Assembly: GCF_030546645.1 (NCBI RefSeq)
Contig: NZ_JAUOTO010000007.1
Location: forward strand, 1-64,000
Direction: 5' to 3'
Origin: Flavitalea plasmicola
GTDB lineage: Bacteria; Bacteroidota; Bacteroidia; Chitinophagales; Chitinophagaceae
DNA: 64,000 bases
Positions within the stretch are counted from its first letter, which is position 1. The number at the start of each line of letters is the position of its first letter. Position numbers and translations under genes: made by a program. Below are positions 8,426 to 17,764 of this stretch, piece after piece. The notes under the pieces are model-generated. The model was given only the letters and a program-made list of their open reading frames with translations, had not been told where the DNA came from and did not search any database.

Positions 8426-9658
8426 ATGGCTCAAATGCCCCGCAAGATCATCAACGATCCTGTATACGGCTTTATTACACTGGACCACCCGCTGTTGCTG
8501 GATATCATTGCCCATCCTTACTACCAGCGTCTTCGCCGCATCCACCAGATGGCTTTTGCCCACCTGGTCTATCCCGGCGCCGTACATACCCGCCTGCACC
8601 ACTCCCTGGGGGCCTATCACCTGATGTGCAGCGCCCTGGACGAATTGAAGCGTAAAGGAGTCGCTATCACCCCCGAAGAAGAGCTGGGCGCCAAAGTTGC
8701 CATTCTCCTCCACGATATAGGCCATGGCCCTTTTTCCCACGCGCTGGAAAATGTCCTGATCCGGGACGTTCGCCATGAGGAGATTTCCATCCTCATTATG
8801 CAAGTATTGAACCAGGAATTTGGCGGCAGGCTGGATACGGCCCTTCATATCTTTACGGACGAACACCCAAAACGCTATCTGCACCAGCTGGTATCAGGGC
8901 AGCTGGATACGGACAGGATGGACTACCTCACCAGAGACAGCTTCTTCACAGGCGTCTCCGAAGGGGTCATCGGGTATGACCGTATCCTGAAAATGCTGGT
9001 CGTTCACAACGGGGAGCTAATGGTGGAGGAAAAAGCCATCTACTCCATTGAAAAATTTCTCGTTTCCCGTCGCCTCATGTACTGGCAGGTCTATTTGCAC
9101 AAGACTGTGCTCAGCGCGGAAAAAATGCTCGTCCGCATCATGGAAAGGGCCAAGGAACTCCTGGCAAAAGGCCCGCAGCTGAACTCCTGCAGCCCTATAC
9201 TCGACCTGTTCCTGAGAGCCGGGGAAAGCCGTGAACTCATTGAAAGGAACCTGGATAAGTTCTGCCTTCTGGACGATTACGACGTGACGACCACCATCAA
9301 ACAATGGATGTTCCATCCGGATAAGGTTTTATCCTTACTCTGCCGGCGCCTCATCGACCGTCGACTGTTAAAAGTCTGTCTGCAGGCAACCCCCTTCCCT
9401 GAAGAACACGTAATGGAATTGAAGGAACAGGTCAGCCGGGAAGAAGGCATCTCCCTGGAGGAGGCGGATTATTTTGTCTTTACGGGACAGACGACAAATA
9501 CCACTTACGATCCTCTGGAAGAAGAGATCAACATCCTCTTCAAAAATGGAGAAGTAAGGGATATCTCACAGGTGGACAATGCACTCATTCAACAAACGCT
9601 GGCAAGCCCTGTGAAAAAATTCTATCTTTGCTACCTAAACACAGTCTCAGCAATATGA
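8426..9658 (+). CDS. HD-domain phosphohydrolase (dNTPase-like)
   Basis: The product has 410 residues. The HD metal site is clear: QRLRRIHQMAFAHLVYPGA and HTRLHHSLGAYHL (first His), AILLHDIGHGPFSHALE (HD pair) and LDTDRMDYLTRD (distal Asp). This layout matches the YwfO/SAMHD1-like family of deoxynucleoside triphosphate triphosphohydrolases. A dNTPase role is therefore likely, but the substrate is not proven. The C-terminal third is helical. Its stop overlaps the lpxD start by four bases (ATGA at 9655-9658), so the two are translationally coupled. It is transcribed away from porX. Confidence 0.92.
   Translation: MAQMPRKIINDPVYGFITLDHPLLLDIIAHPYYQRLRRIHQMAFAHLVYPGAVHTRLHHSLGAYHLMCSALDELKRKGVAITPEEELGAKVAILLHDIGHGPFSHALENVLIRDVRHEEISILIMQVLNQEFGGRLDTALHIFTDEHPKRYLHQLVSGQLDTDRMDYLTRDSFFTGVSEGVIGYDRILKMLVVHNGELMVEEKAIYSIEKFLVSRRLMYWQVYLHKTVLSAEKMLVRIMERAKELLAKGPQLNSCSPILDLFLRAGESRELIERNLDKFCLLDDYDVTTTIKQWMFHPDKVLSLLCRRLIDRRLLKVCLQATPFPEEHVMELKEQVSREEGISLEEADYFVFTGQTTNTTYDPLEEEINILFKNGEVRDISQVDNALIQQTLASPVKKFYLCYLNTVSAI
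9623..9630 (+). promoter_or_regulatory. Internal -7 box TATCTTTG before lpxD
   Basis: TATCTTTG lies inside the end of the HD gene, 24 bases before the lpxD ATG. It matches TAnnTTTG and could give lpxD its own transcript. No -33 element is clear. Confidence 0.3.
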
Positions 9659-10701
9659 CCTTTTCTGCCGCACAAATAGCCATGCTCATCAACGGGAAAG
9701 TAGACGGGGACCCGAATGCTTCAGTCGCCTCTTTTGGAAGGATCGAGGAGGCCGTGACCGGGCAGCTGGCCTTCCTGGCCAACCCAAAGTATGAAGAGCA
9801 TCTGTATACCACGGCGGCTTCTGTCATCATCGTCAACGAAACGCTGGAGCTCAAGCAGCCCATCGACGCCACGCTGATCCGGGTTCCGGATGCCTACAGC
9901 GCTTTTGCCGTGCTGCTGGCCAAATACCAGGAAATAGAAGCCCAGCAGCTCACCGGTGTCCAGGAACCTTCCTATATCGCTAAAACGGCAAAACTCGGGC
10001 AGCATGTTTTCGTCGGGGCCTTTGCTTACCTGGGAGAAGGCGTCGTCATCGGCAATAATGTAAAGATCCATCCCCATGTCTACCTCGGCAACAATGTGAA
10101 GATCGCGGACAATGCCATCCTTCACGCGGGCGTAAAGATCTACCATGACTGTTCGATAGGAGCGCATGCAACCATCCATGCCGGCTCCGTCATCGGGAGC
10201 GACGGCTTCGGCTTTGCTCCGCAGTCCGATGGCAGCTTCAAAAAAGTTCCCCAGATCGGCAATGTCGTCGTGGAGGATTATGTGGAGATCGGCGCCAACG
10301 TCACCATCGATCGCGCCACCATCGGTTCCACCATCATCCGGACAGGGGCCAAGCTGGACAACCTGATACAGATCGCCCACAACGTGGAGATAGGTCACCA
10401 CACCGTCATCGCGGCCCAGGCTGGTGTCAGTGGCAGCACCAAGATCGGCAGCCAGGTGATGATCGGCGGACAGGCAGGTATCGTAGGCCATGTGCAGATT
10501 GCCGACGGAGCGAAGATCAATGCGCAAAGCGGCGTCACCAAATCCATCAAGACGCCGGGAGGCGCCGTGACGGGCAGCCCAGCCTACGACTACACCAGCG
10601 CCTTGCGCAGCCAGGCCCTCAGCCGCAACCTCCCCGACCTTGATAAAAGATTGAAAGAGCTGGAAGAGCTGGTCCGTCAATTGTTGGCGGAAAAGGTGTA
10701 A
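9655..10701 (+). CDS. lpxD: UDP-3-O-acylglucosamine N-acyltransferase
   Basis: The product has 348 residues. The start ATG at 9655 overlaps the HD stop and begins MTFSAAQIAMLINGKVDGD, typical of the family. An N-terminal uridine-binding domain (1-100, with FLANPKYEEHLY) is followed by a left-handed beta-helix of hexapeptide repeats (about 105-310), for example AFAYLGEGVVIGNNVKIHP and GSDGFGFAPQ. The catalytic His lies in the stretch LIQIAHNVEIGHHTVI. It adds the second 3-hydroxyacyl chain to the lipid A precursor in the cytoplasm. lpxC-fabZ and lpxA lie about 10 kb away on the opposite strand, so the lipid A genes are split into two groups here. Confidence 0.97.
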   Translation: MTFSAAQIAMLINGKVDGDPNASVASFGRIEEAVTGQLAFLANPKYEEHLYTTAASVIIVNETLELKQPIDATLIRVPDAYSAFAVLLAKYQEIEAQQLTGVQEPSYIAKTAKLGQHVFVGAFAYLGEGVVIGNNVKIHPHVYLGNNVKIADNAILHAGVKIYHDCSIGAHATIHAGSVIGSDGFGFAPQSDGSFKKVPQIGNVVVEDYVEIGANVTIDRATIGSTIIRTGAKLDNLIQIAHNVEIGHHTVIAAQAGVSGSTKIGSQVMIGGQAGIVGHVQIADGAKINAQSGVTKSIKTPGGAVTGSPAYDYTSALRSQALSRNLPDLDKRLKELEELVRQLLAEKV

Positions 10702-10749
10702 AAACACGGAAGAATTGATACCTTAGGGCCAGCCTAATAGTTTTCATCT

Positions 10750-12309
10750 ATGTCAAATACCGATAACTTTCTTCCTGCTATTAAAGATGGGTATACTTTC
10801 AAAGGAGCGTCCATCCGTATCGGCGTCGGTATGCTGGATGGCCACGCCGTCCCAGGCGCTGACATTTATCTACCCCTCCGGACCATGAATCGTCATGGGC
10901 TGATCGCCGGCGCCACAGGCACCGGCAAAACAAAGACCCTGCAAATGATCAGCGAAGCGCTGAGCGATGCCAGCATCCCCGTGCTGCTGATGGACATCAA
11001 AGGCGACCTCAGCGGACTGGCCGCGGCCGGTACGCTCAATGAGAAAATAACCGAGCGTTATAAGCTCATCGGTACAACCTACACACCCGCAGCTTATCCT
11101 GTCGAATTCCTCTCGCTGAGCAAGGAAAAAGGCGTCCGCCTACGTGCCACGGTAAGCGAGTTCGGGCCCGTCCTAATCTCCCGGATCCTCGGGCTCAATG
11201 ACACCCAGGAAAGCGTGGTAGCCCTCGTATTCAAATTCTGTGACGACAACAAGCTCCCCCTGCTCGACCTGAAGGATTTTATAAAAGTGCTGCAATATGT
11301 CAGCAACGAAGGCAAGGCGGAGATCGAGAAAACATACGGAAAGATCGCCACCAGCTCCACCGGCACCATCCTCCGGAAAGTGATCGAGCTGCAACAGCAG
11401 GGCGCCGATCCATTTTTTGGAGAAAAAAGCTTTGAAGTGGATGATCTCATGCGCATCGGCGACGATGGCAGGGGCATCATCAATATCCTTCGCGTGACGG
11501 ACCTCCAGGACAGGCCGAAATTATTTTCCACCTTCATGCTGCAGATGCTGGCCGAGCTCTATGCCATCTGCCCGGAAGAAGGCGATCCCGACAAACCCAA
11601 ACTAGTCCTCTTTATCGACGAAGCACACCTGGTCTTCCAGGAAGCCGGCGATGCGCTCCTGCAACAGATCCTCACCATCATCAAGCTCATCCGCAGCAAA
11701 GGCGTAGGCGTCTTTTTCTGTACGCAGAACCCCACCGACATTCCCGCCGGCGTCCTTTCCCAGCTGGGCCTGAAAGTGCAGCATGCCCTGCGGGCTTTTA
11801 CAGCGGCCGACCGCAAGGCCATCAAACAAGCCGCGGAGAACTACCCCGAGTCCTCTTTCTATAAGACCGAAGACCTCATCACTCAGCTGGGCATCGGCGA
11901 AGCCTTTGTGACGCTGCTCAACGAAAAAGGTATCCCTACCCCCCTCGTCCATTGCATGCTGTGCTCGCCGCGCAGCCGCATGGACATCCTGCAGCCGGCC
12001 GAGATCGATGCCATCACGGGCAAATCGAAGCTGGTGGCTAAATACAACGAAACCATCGACAGCGAAAGCGCCTATGAGATCCTCAATGCCAAGCTGGAAG
12101 AGGCTGCAGAAAAAGGTGCTAATGAAGATGATGATGCCGGCAAAAGCAAAAAAGCAGGCAAACCCGAAAAAAGCACCCTGGAAAAACTCCTCGACAGCCC
12201 CGCAGCCCGCCAGGTAGGCAGGACGGCGGCCAGCGTCATCACCCGCAGCCTGTTGGGAGCATTGGGACTGGGGGGGCGCACCTCCCGTAGAAAGAGCAGC
12301 CTGTTCTGA
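10750..12309 (+). CDS. DUF853 family HerA-like ATPase
   Basis: The product has 519 residues. The Walker A motif GATGTGKT lies at 54-61 after an N-terminal strand domain. Walker B is LVLFIDEAHLVFQ (about 281), followed by a sensor-like CTQNPTDIP and the arginine-rich HALRAFTAADRK. This is the YjgR/DUF853 group of HerA-FtsK ATPases, whose biological role is unsettled. The C terminus (about 445-519) is low-complexity and charged (GANEDDDAGKSKKAGK), then small residues and Arg (ARQVGRTAAS, GGRTSRRKSS). It is convergent with the RecQ-like gene, 19 bases away. It is probably single-gene or weakly linked to lpxD (48-base gap). Confidence 0.92.
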   Translation: MSNTDNFLPAIKDGYTFKGASIRIGVGMLDGHAVPGADIYLPLRTMNRHGLIAGATGTGKTKTLQMISEALSDASIPVLLMDIKGDLSGLAAAGTLNEKITERYKLIGTTYTPAAYPVEFLSLSKEKGVRLRATVSEFGPVLISRILGLNDTQESVVALVFKFCDDNKLPLLDLKDFIKVLQYVSNEGKAEIEKTYGKIATSSTGTILRKVIELQQQGADPFFGEKSFEVDDLMRIGDDGRGIINILRVTDLQDRPKLFSTFMLQMLAELYAICPEEGDPDKPKLVLFIDEAHLVFQEAGDALLQQILTIIKLIRSKGVGVFFCTQNPTDIPAGVLSQLGLKVQHALRAFTAADRKAIKQAAENYPESSFYKTEDLITQLGIGEAFVTLLNEKGIPTPLVHCMLCSPRSRMDILQPAEIDAITGKSKLVAKYNETIDSESAYEILNAKLEEAAEKGANEDDDAGKSKKAGKPEKSTLEKLLDSPAARQVGRTAASVITRSLLGALGLGGRTSRRKSSLF

Positions 12310-12328
12310 GTGCACGGCCATCCTCAGC

Positions 12329-14047
12329 TTATCCGGTCTTCCTTCCTGCCTTCCGGCAATTGTCGCAGATGCCACAATCCTTCGCGCCCTTATCCCCGAA
12401 ATAATTCGCCAGCATGCGGCTCCTGCATTCCACGGACAGATCCATATACCGCAGAATGGTCTGCACCCGTGCTGCAAATTGTTCCTTTCTCAGCCGATGA
12501 CCCACCGGGTCGATATACAGTTCCTCCGCTGCCGGACGCCCATAGAAAAAATACAGCTGCGGACTATCCTTTTGCGGCGTATAATCGATGACATGGTACC
12601 CCTGCAATTGCTGCAGCTCTTTGACTACCTGCGGCACATCCTTCCCGGTGAGATACGCCAATTGCTTTTCCCTCACGGGCGTAGGCCTTTCAAACACACC
12701 CTCGTATGTCCGCAGCAACGTATGGATCAGCGGCTGCAACGCAGGCTGATCATGCTCGAAATCATACAGCGCCTGCTTGGCCGTGGTAAACTGCACCGAC
12801 GAAGGAAGGAACACCTGCTGCTGAAAATTCAACAGACCTTCCTGCTCCAGCGTCCTGATCACATTCAGGGTTGTCGTCGTGTCGCATCCAAAGGCATCGC
12901 TGAAACGAAAGAGATCGAAGTCGTAGTAATTACCCTCCCCGCTGCCCACTGGCAATTGCAGGTAGTTCATCAGCTGCTGGTACACCGGCCGGATCTTGTC
13001 GATCGGCGGGAAACGAACCCCGGGCAGGGCCTTTAGCCTGTCCCTGTCCAGTCCGTCGCATAACAGGACGGCATACGCCTTACTCCCGTCCCTCCCGCCC
13101 CGGCCGGCTTCCTGGTAGTAATTTTCCACTGATTCCGGCGGATGAAAATGAATGACCGTCCGCACATCCGGTTTGTCAATCCCCATGCCGAAGGCGTTGG
13201 TGCTAACGATCACCCGCAGCCGGTCTTTTAACCAGGCATCCTGCACGGTCCCTCTTTCCTCCCTTGAAAGACCGGCATGATAGGCGCCGGCGGGGATGCT
13301 CAGACGGTTCAGCTGTTCGGCCACCTCCCTGGTAGCGCGGCGGGTATTGCAATAGATGATGCTGCTGCCCGGCACTTTTTGCAGGATATCCGCCGCCTTC
13401 TGGAGCTTTCCTTCCGTCGCAAAAAAACTGTAAGAAAGATCAGGACGGGTAAACGAGCTGCGGAACACGGCAGGCTGGCGCAGCTGCAGCTTCTCCTGGA
13501 TATCTTCCAGGACTTCCGGCGTAGCCGAAGCAGTCAGCGCCAGCATGGGCGCTTTCAGCTGTTCACGCAAAGCGGCGATCCTCAGGTAAGGCGGCCGGAA
13601 GTCATACCCCCACTGGGATACACAATGCGCTTCATCGACGGCGATCAGGTTGACAGGCAATGAAGGGAGATATTCCTGGAAAAGTCCCGTCTCCAGCCTT
13701 TCAGGGGAGACATACAAAAATTTGCAGTTGCTTTCAACTGCCAGCCGGAGCGTATTGACCACCTCTTTCCTGCTCATGCCCGAATAGAGGGAAAAGGCTG
13801 TGATATTCTTGCGGCGCAGCCGGTCTGTCTGGTCCTTCATCAGGGCGATCAGCGGGCTGACCACCAGGCAAAGACCGGGACTGGCCATGGCCGGCACCTG
13901 GAAGCAAAGGGATTTACCGCCGCCGGTGGGCAGGAGGGCCAGTGTATCCTTGCCATCCAGCACACTCCGGATGATGTCCTCCTGCAAAGGGCGAAAAGTA
14001 TCGTGGTTCCAATATTGCTTTAATATGGTTCTCGGAGATAAGCTCAT
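12329..14047 (-). CDS. RecQ-family ATP-dependent DNA helicase
   Basis: The product has 572 residues. Helicase motifs are in order: Q/motif 0 FRPLQEDIIRSVL, Walker A LLPTGGGKS (39-46), DEAH box VDEAHCVSQWGYDFRP (138-141), LTASATP, and motifs V/VI STNAFGMGIDKPDVR and YQEAGRGGRDG. The C-terminal Cys cluster (CRSRMLANYF, then CGICDNC) is the RecQ zinc site, preceded by a winged-helix region. No HRDC domain follows, so it is shorter than E. coli RecQ and of the compact type common in this phylum. It unwinds DNA 3' to 5' in repair. It lies 13 bases downstream of the copper ATPase gene on the same strand, an association of no obvious meaning. Confidence 0.93.
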   Translation of the reverse strand: MSLSPRTILKQYWNHDTFRPLQEDIIRSVLDGKDTLALLPTGGGKSLCFQVPAMASPGLCLVVSPLIALMKDQTDRLRRKNITAFSLYSGMSRKEVVNTLRLAVESNCKFLYVSPERLETGLFQEYLPSLPVNLIAVDEAHCVSQWGYDFRPPYLRIAALREQLKAPMLALTASATPEVLEDIQEKLQLRQPAVFRSSFTRPDLSYSFFATEGKLQKAADILQKVPGSSIIYCNTRRATREVAEQLNRLSIPAGAYHAGLSREERGTVQDAWLKDRLRVIVSTNAFGMGIDKPDVRTVIHFHPPESVENYYQEAGRGGRDGSKAYAVLLCDGLDRDRLKALPGVRFPPIDKIRPVYQQLMNYLQLPVGSGEGNYYDFDLFRFSDAFGCDTTTTLNVIRTLEQEGLLNFQQQVFLPSSVQFTTAKQALYDFEHDQPALQPLIHTLLRTYEGVFERPTPVREKQLAYLTGKDVPQVVKELQQLQGYHVIDYTPQKDSPQLYFFYGRPAAEELYIDPVGHRLRKEQFAARVQTILRYMDLSVECRSRMLANYFGDKGAKDCGICDNCRKAGRKTG

Positions 14048-14060
14048 AGCTACATCGAAA

Positions 14061-16022
14061 CTACTTCACTTTTCTCACAAACAACCGGAGAGAATTAAGG
14101 ACCAGCACCACGTCGCTGAACCCCATCGCCAGGGCCGCCACCGCTGGCGTAAGCAAACCCAATCCAGCCACCGGAATGGCCACGATATTATAAAAGAAAG
14201 CCCAGAAGAGGTTTTGCCGGATGGTGGTGAAAGTATGGCGACCCAGCTCCAGGGCCGCGGGCAGCCGCCGCAGACCATGCCCCATCAGCACCACATCTGC
14301 CGTCTGCAAAGCCAGCTGAGCCGCATCGCTCATCGATATGCCGATGGTTGCCGCAGCCAATGCCGGCGCATCGTTGATCCCATCCCCTACCATGGCCGTG
14401 GGCGCTTCCGCGCTCAGCCGGGAGACCACCGCGACTTTCTGCTCCGGTGTCTGCTGTGCAAAGACCTCGTCGACACCCAGCTGGGACGCCACCCGGGCAC
14501 ACCTGTCCTCCTTATCACCGCTTAGCAACACCGTCCGGAAACCCTTGACCCGCAGCCACTGTAAGACCGCCGCCGCCTCTGCACGCAGGGTATCTTCCAC
14601 ATCAATCCAACCCAGCAGCTGACCGTTGCGAACGATATAAACACTATGACCCTCTTCCCGCGTCAGCCCGGCGGCCACTTTATAGGAGCCCGCAATATAC
14701 ACATCCCCCTCTTTTGTCTCTGCCCGCATGCCCACCCCCCGGATCTCTTCGATCTTGCGCCACCGCTGGTCATTCTTCACCCGCCATGCACGGGTGATAC
14801 CGCGCGCGATGGGATGGGCGGAATATTTCTCCAGGGAAAAGGCGATCCGCCGGAACTCCTCCGGACTGACAGGCGTGGGACCAACCCCCGACCCGGTCCC
14901 ACCCGCCTCCATTCGATCCCGCTCCGGAGCATGCCCCCCGGCCGGGGCCACCTGCCACCCGACGATGGCAAATTCCCCCGTTGTCAGCGTGCCTGTCTTA
15001 TCGAATATTACCTGCCGTACCCCCTTAAATGCCTCCAGCCCCGAAGCCCTCCGGAAAAGAATACCCTGCCGGGCAGCCCTCCCCAGTCCAACGGCAATGG
15101 CCGCCGGCGTAGCGAGCCCCATGGCGCAGGGACAGGCAATGACCAGCACAGCAATGGCGCGCATCAGCGCCGGCGTAAGTGCATGCAGGAAAAAATAATT
15201 CAGCCCAAATGCGGCCACTGCCAGCCCCAGCACGACAGGAACGAATACCGCGCTGATCCGGTCCGCCAGCCGCTGTACAGGCGCCTTTTCCCCCTGCGCC
15301 TCCCGCACCATCCGGACAATGCCGGCCAACACAGAATCCCCCGCATCCGCCGTCACCTGGGCACGAACAGTTCCCGCCACCAGGATGCTGCCTCCAACCA
15401 GGAAATCCTTCGACCGCTTGTCCAATGGCAGGCTCTCTCCTGTCAGGATAGACTCGTCGACACTGGCCTCTCCCCAAAGGATCTTTGCATCGGCAGGCAC
15501 CCTCTCCCCGCTGCGGATAAGGATAAGATCGCCGCTCCGCAGCTGATCACCCTCCACCGGGAAGACCATCTCCTGCTGCTCATCATCGTATGCCACCATA
15601 TTGGCCATGGTCTTTTCAGAACGTACCAGCCCGTCCAGGGCTTTTTGCGTGCTCCGGACAGCAACATCCTCCAGGTAATATCCCAGGAATACAAAGGTAA
15701 TAATGGCAGCAGCGGTTTCATAGAACACATAGTCCGCCCCTAACCCCATCCATGTGCCGGAGAGACTGTACAAAAAGGCGGCCGAAGCCCCCACCGCTAT
15801 CAGCACATTCATATTCGGTTTGCCCTTCCGGATACTTTTCAGGGCGCTGCGTCCAAAAAAATGCATCCCTGTAATATAAACAGGCAGACAGATCGCCAGC
15901 TGTATCCACGGGTTTGTCAGCCAGACCATGCCAGCTCCCATCTCTTGCACGAAAAGTATCGCCGTAAAAGGCAGACAGATGAATAAATAGCGCAGATGCC
16001 TGTTGATTACCCCTTTGGACAT
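14061..16022 (-). CDS. copA: Copper-type P1B ATPase lacking N-terminal HMA domain
   Basis: The product has 653 residues, an inner-membrane heavy-metal pump. Visible are the actuator motif LTGESLP (193-199), the membrane metal site CPC in VIACPCAMGLATP (297-299), the phosphorylation site DKTGTLT (341-347), an HP locus SAHPIARGI and the hinge GDGINDAPAL. YN in the seventh helix (FFYNIVAIP) and AMGFSDV..NSLRL in the eighth fit the Cu(I) subgroup, in which these residues form the second metal site. There is no CxxC heavy-metal-associated domain at the N terminus, so metal delivery must use the helices directly or a separate chaperone. It is divergent from tsaE across only 26 bases. Ag(I) is an alternative substrate. 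Confidence 0.92.
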   Translation of the reverse strand: MSKGVINRHLRYLFICLPFTAILFVQEMGAGMVWLTNPWIQLAICLPVYITGMHFFGRSALKSIRKGKPNMNVLIAVGASAAFLYSLSGTWMGLGADYVFYETAAAIITFVFLGYYLEDVAVRSTQKALDGLVRSEKTMANMVAYDDEQQEMVFPVEGDQLRSGDLILIRSGERVPADAKILWGEASVDESILTGESLPLDKRSKDFLVGGSILVAGTVRAQVTADAGDSVLAGIVRMVREAQGEKAPVQRLADRISAVFVPVVLGLAVAAFGLNYFFLHALTPALMRAIAVLVIACPCAMGLATPAAIAVGLGRAARQGILFRRASGLEAFKGVRQVIFDKTGTLTTGEFAIVGWQVAPAGGHAPERDRMEAGGTGSGVGPTPVSPEEFRRIAFSLEKYSAHPIARGITRAWRVKNDQRWRKIEEIRGVGMRAETKEGDVYIAGSYKVAAGLTREEGHSVYIVRNGQLLGWIDVEDTLRAEAAAVLQWLRVKGFRTVLLSGDKEDRCARVASQLGVDEVFAQQTPEQKVAVVSRLSAEAPTAMVGDGINDAPALAAATIGISMSDAAQLALQTADVVLMGHGLRRLPAALELGRHTFTTIRQNLFWAFFYNIVAIPVAGLGLLTPAVAALAMGFSDVVLVLNSLRLFVRKVK

Positions 16023-16044
16023 AACGCAAACTAAGTTAATTTTA
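16016..16044 (+). promoter_or_regulatory. Promoter of tsaE: TTTG-N19-TAATTTTA
   Basis: TTTG inside the copA 5' end (16014-16017 region) lies 19 bases before TAATTTTA (16037-16044). CAGC and the tsaE ATG at 16049 follow. The spacing fits the Bacteroidota -33/-7 pattern and predicts a leaderless start. Confidence 0.5.
16027..16034 (-). promoter_or_regulatory. -7-like box TTAGTTTG for copA
   Basis: On the minus strand TTAGTTTG (seven of eight matches) is followed by CGTT and the copA ATG. It lies back to back with the tsaE box. The upstream promoter half would sit inside tsaE. Confidence 0.35.
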
Positions 16045-16048
16045 CAGC

Positions 16049-16465
16049 ATGGAGATCTGTTTTCATTTGCAGGATATCCTGCCGGCAGCTGAAAAGTTCT
16101 GGCAGCAGTGGCCCCTGCAAAAGGTCTTCGCTTTCCATGGGAACATGGGAGCGGGCAAGACCACCTTCATCCATGCGCTATGCACGGCGAAAGGGGTCAC
16201 CGACACAGTAGGAAGTCCCACTTTTTCCATTATCAATGAATACGCATATCCGGGCGGAAAGGTCTATCACATCGACCTCTACCGGCTCCGGGACGAAGAG
16301 GAAGCCCTTCGGGCAGGCGTGGAAGATGTCCTGTACAGCGGAGAGCTGTGCCTGGTGGAGTGGCCGGATAGGGCCCCCGGCATTTTTCCGCCGGCAACCA
16401 TCGCATTGCAGATCGCGGTCATCGATCCCGAAACACGGAAAATCACGCAAATTTCCGATTCATGA
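16049..16465 (+). CDS. tsaE: tRNA t6A biosynthesis ATPase TsaE
   Basis: The product has 138 residues, the usual family size. P-loop FHGNMGAGKTTFIHAL (31-46), switch region TVGSPTFSIINEY, and HIDLYRL followed by EDVLYSGELCLVEWPDRAP are diagnostic. TsaE hydrolyses ATP to cycle the TsaB-TsaD complex that puts threonylcarbamoyl on A37 of tRNAs reading ANN codons. It acts in the cytosol. It stands alone here, with alanine dehydrogenase 81 bases downstream on the same strand. Confidence 0.95.
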   Translation: MEICFHLQDILPAAEKFWQQWPLQKVFAFHGNMGAGKTTFIHALCTAKGVTDTVGSPTFSIINEYAYPGGKVYHIDLYRLRDEEEALRAGVEDVLYSGELCLVEWPDRAPGIFPPATIALQIAVIDPETRKITQISDS

Positions 16466-16546
16466 ACAGCGCACGAAAAAGTCCCTCATCCAGACACGCA
16501 TTTTTAGCGCTTTAAATCCAATTTTAAATTGTAATTTGACGAGCAC

Positions 16547-17761
16547 ATGTCTCAGCAAAAACCAATAATCAGCACCTCCTTCAGTTACGAAACATTGGAA
16601 GAAACCCTGGATGTGAAGCCGAAAGGCGTTCCTCTCAACATAGGCATACCCAAAGAGGTCGCCTTCCAGGAAAACCGCATAGCCCTGACGCCGGATGCGG
16701 TGGGCGTATTGATCAGCAATGGGCATGATGTGATCATCGAGCACAACGCTGGCGAGGCATCCCACTACAGAGATAAAGATTACAGCGAGGCCGGCGCCAG
16801 GATCGTATATGACAAGTCCGAAGTCTTCAAGGCGCCCATCCTCGTGAAAAGCGCTCCCGTCATCGAAGAGGATCTGCCCTTATTGCAGCTGAACCAGATC
16901 GTTATTTCCCCCATCCACCTGTCCGCCATGAAGGCGGAGCTCCTGCAGAAGATGATGGACAAGCGGATAACGGGCATCTCTTTTGAAAACCTCAAGGACG
17001 ACAGCGGCACCTATCCCATCGTCCGGAGCATGAGCGAGATCGCCGGCAGCGCCGTCATGCTGATCGCTGGCCAATATCTCGGCTCGGCCAATCATGGGAA
17101 AGGCGTGCTGCTCGGTGGCATCTCCGGTATCCCTCCTACCAAGGTCATTATCCTGGGCGCAGGCATCGTAGGTGAGTTTGCCGCCCGGGCCGCACTGGCC
17201 CTGGGAGCTTCCGTAAAAGTATTCGATAACAGCGTATACAGGCTAAAGCGCCTTCAGAACAACATCGGACAGCGTATGTGGACCTCCGTGATGGAGCCCC
17301 GCATCCTTTCCAAACAGCTGAAAACCTGCGAGGTCGCCGTAGGCGCTCTTTCCTCCCAGACCGGTCGCACGCCCGTGGTGGTCACGGACGAAATGGTGAG
17401 CAATATGCGCCCTGGAAGCGTGATCATCGACGTCAGCATCGACAGGGGCGGCTGCTTCGAGACCAGCGAGATCACCACCCACGAACATCCCATCTTCATG
17501 AAATACGGGGTCATCCACTATTGTGTCCCTAACATCCCTTCCGGCTTTGCCCGGACGGCCTCTCATGCCATTAGCAATGTATTGATGCCGCTGCTGCTGG
17601 AGGCGGGGGAAGAAGGCGGCTTCGAGAACCTCGTCTGGCATAAGATCCACCTGCGGAGCGGTATCTACCTCTTCAAGGGAGCGCTGACGAACTTCCATCT
17701 CAGCCAGCGCTTCGACCTGAAATATACGGATCTTAATTTATTGATCGCCAGTCAGCGGTGA
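16547..17761 (+). CDS. ald: Alanine dehydrogenase
   Basis: The product has 404 residues. The N-terminal substrate domain has IGIPKEVAFQENRIALTP (substrate Arg/Lys and the family signature), VKSAPVIEEDL and HLSAMKAELL. A Rossmann NAD-binding domain follows with VIILGAGIVGEFAARAALALGA, then DVSIDRGGCFETS and YCVPNIPSGFARTASHA. It converts L-alanine and NAD+ to pyruvate, ammonia and NADH, in the cytosol. An N-terminal extension of about 30 residues precedes the canonical start, as in other Bacteroidota homologues. The downstream gene is convergent with a gap of three bases. Confidence 0.93.
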   Translation: MSQQKPIISTSFSYETLEETLDVKPKGVPLNIGIPKEVAFQENRIALTPDAVGVLISNGHDVIIEHNAGEASHYRDKDYSEAGARIVYDKSEVFKAPILVKSAPVIEEDLPLLQLNQIVISPIHLSAMKAELLQKMMDKRITGISFENLKDDSGTYPIVRSMSEIAGSAVMLIAGQYLGSANHGKGVLLGGISGIPPTKVIILGAGIVGEFAARAALALGASVKVFDNSVYRLKRLQNNIGQRMWTSVMEPRILSKQLKTCEVAVGALSSQTGRTPVVVTDEMVSNMRPGSVIIDVSIDRGGCFETSEITTHEHPIFMKYGVIHYCVPNIPSGFARTASHAISNVLMPLLLEAGEEGGFENLVWHKIHLRSGIYLFKGALTNFHLSQRFDLKYTDLNLLIASQR

Positions 17762-17764
17762 CGC

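Noticed and set aside
9721-10707. 328-codon minus-strand frame over lpxD
   Set aside because: Antisense of the hexapeptide repeats; Asp/Val-rich nonsense.
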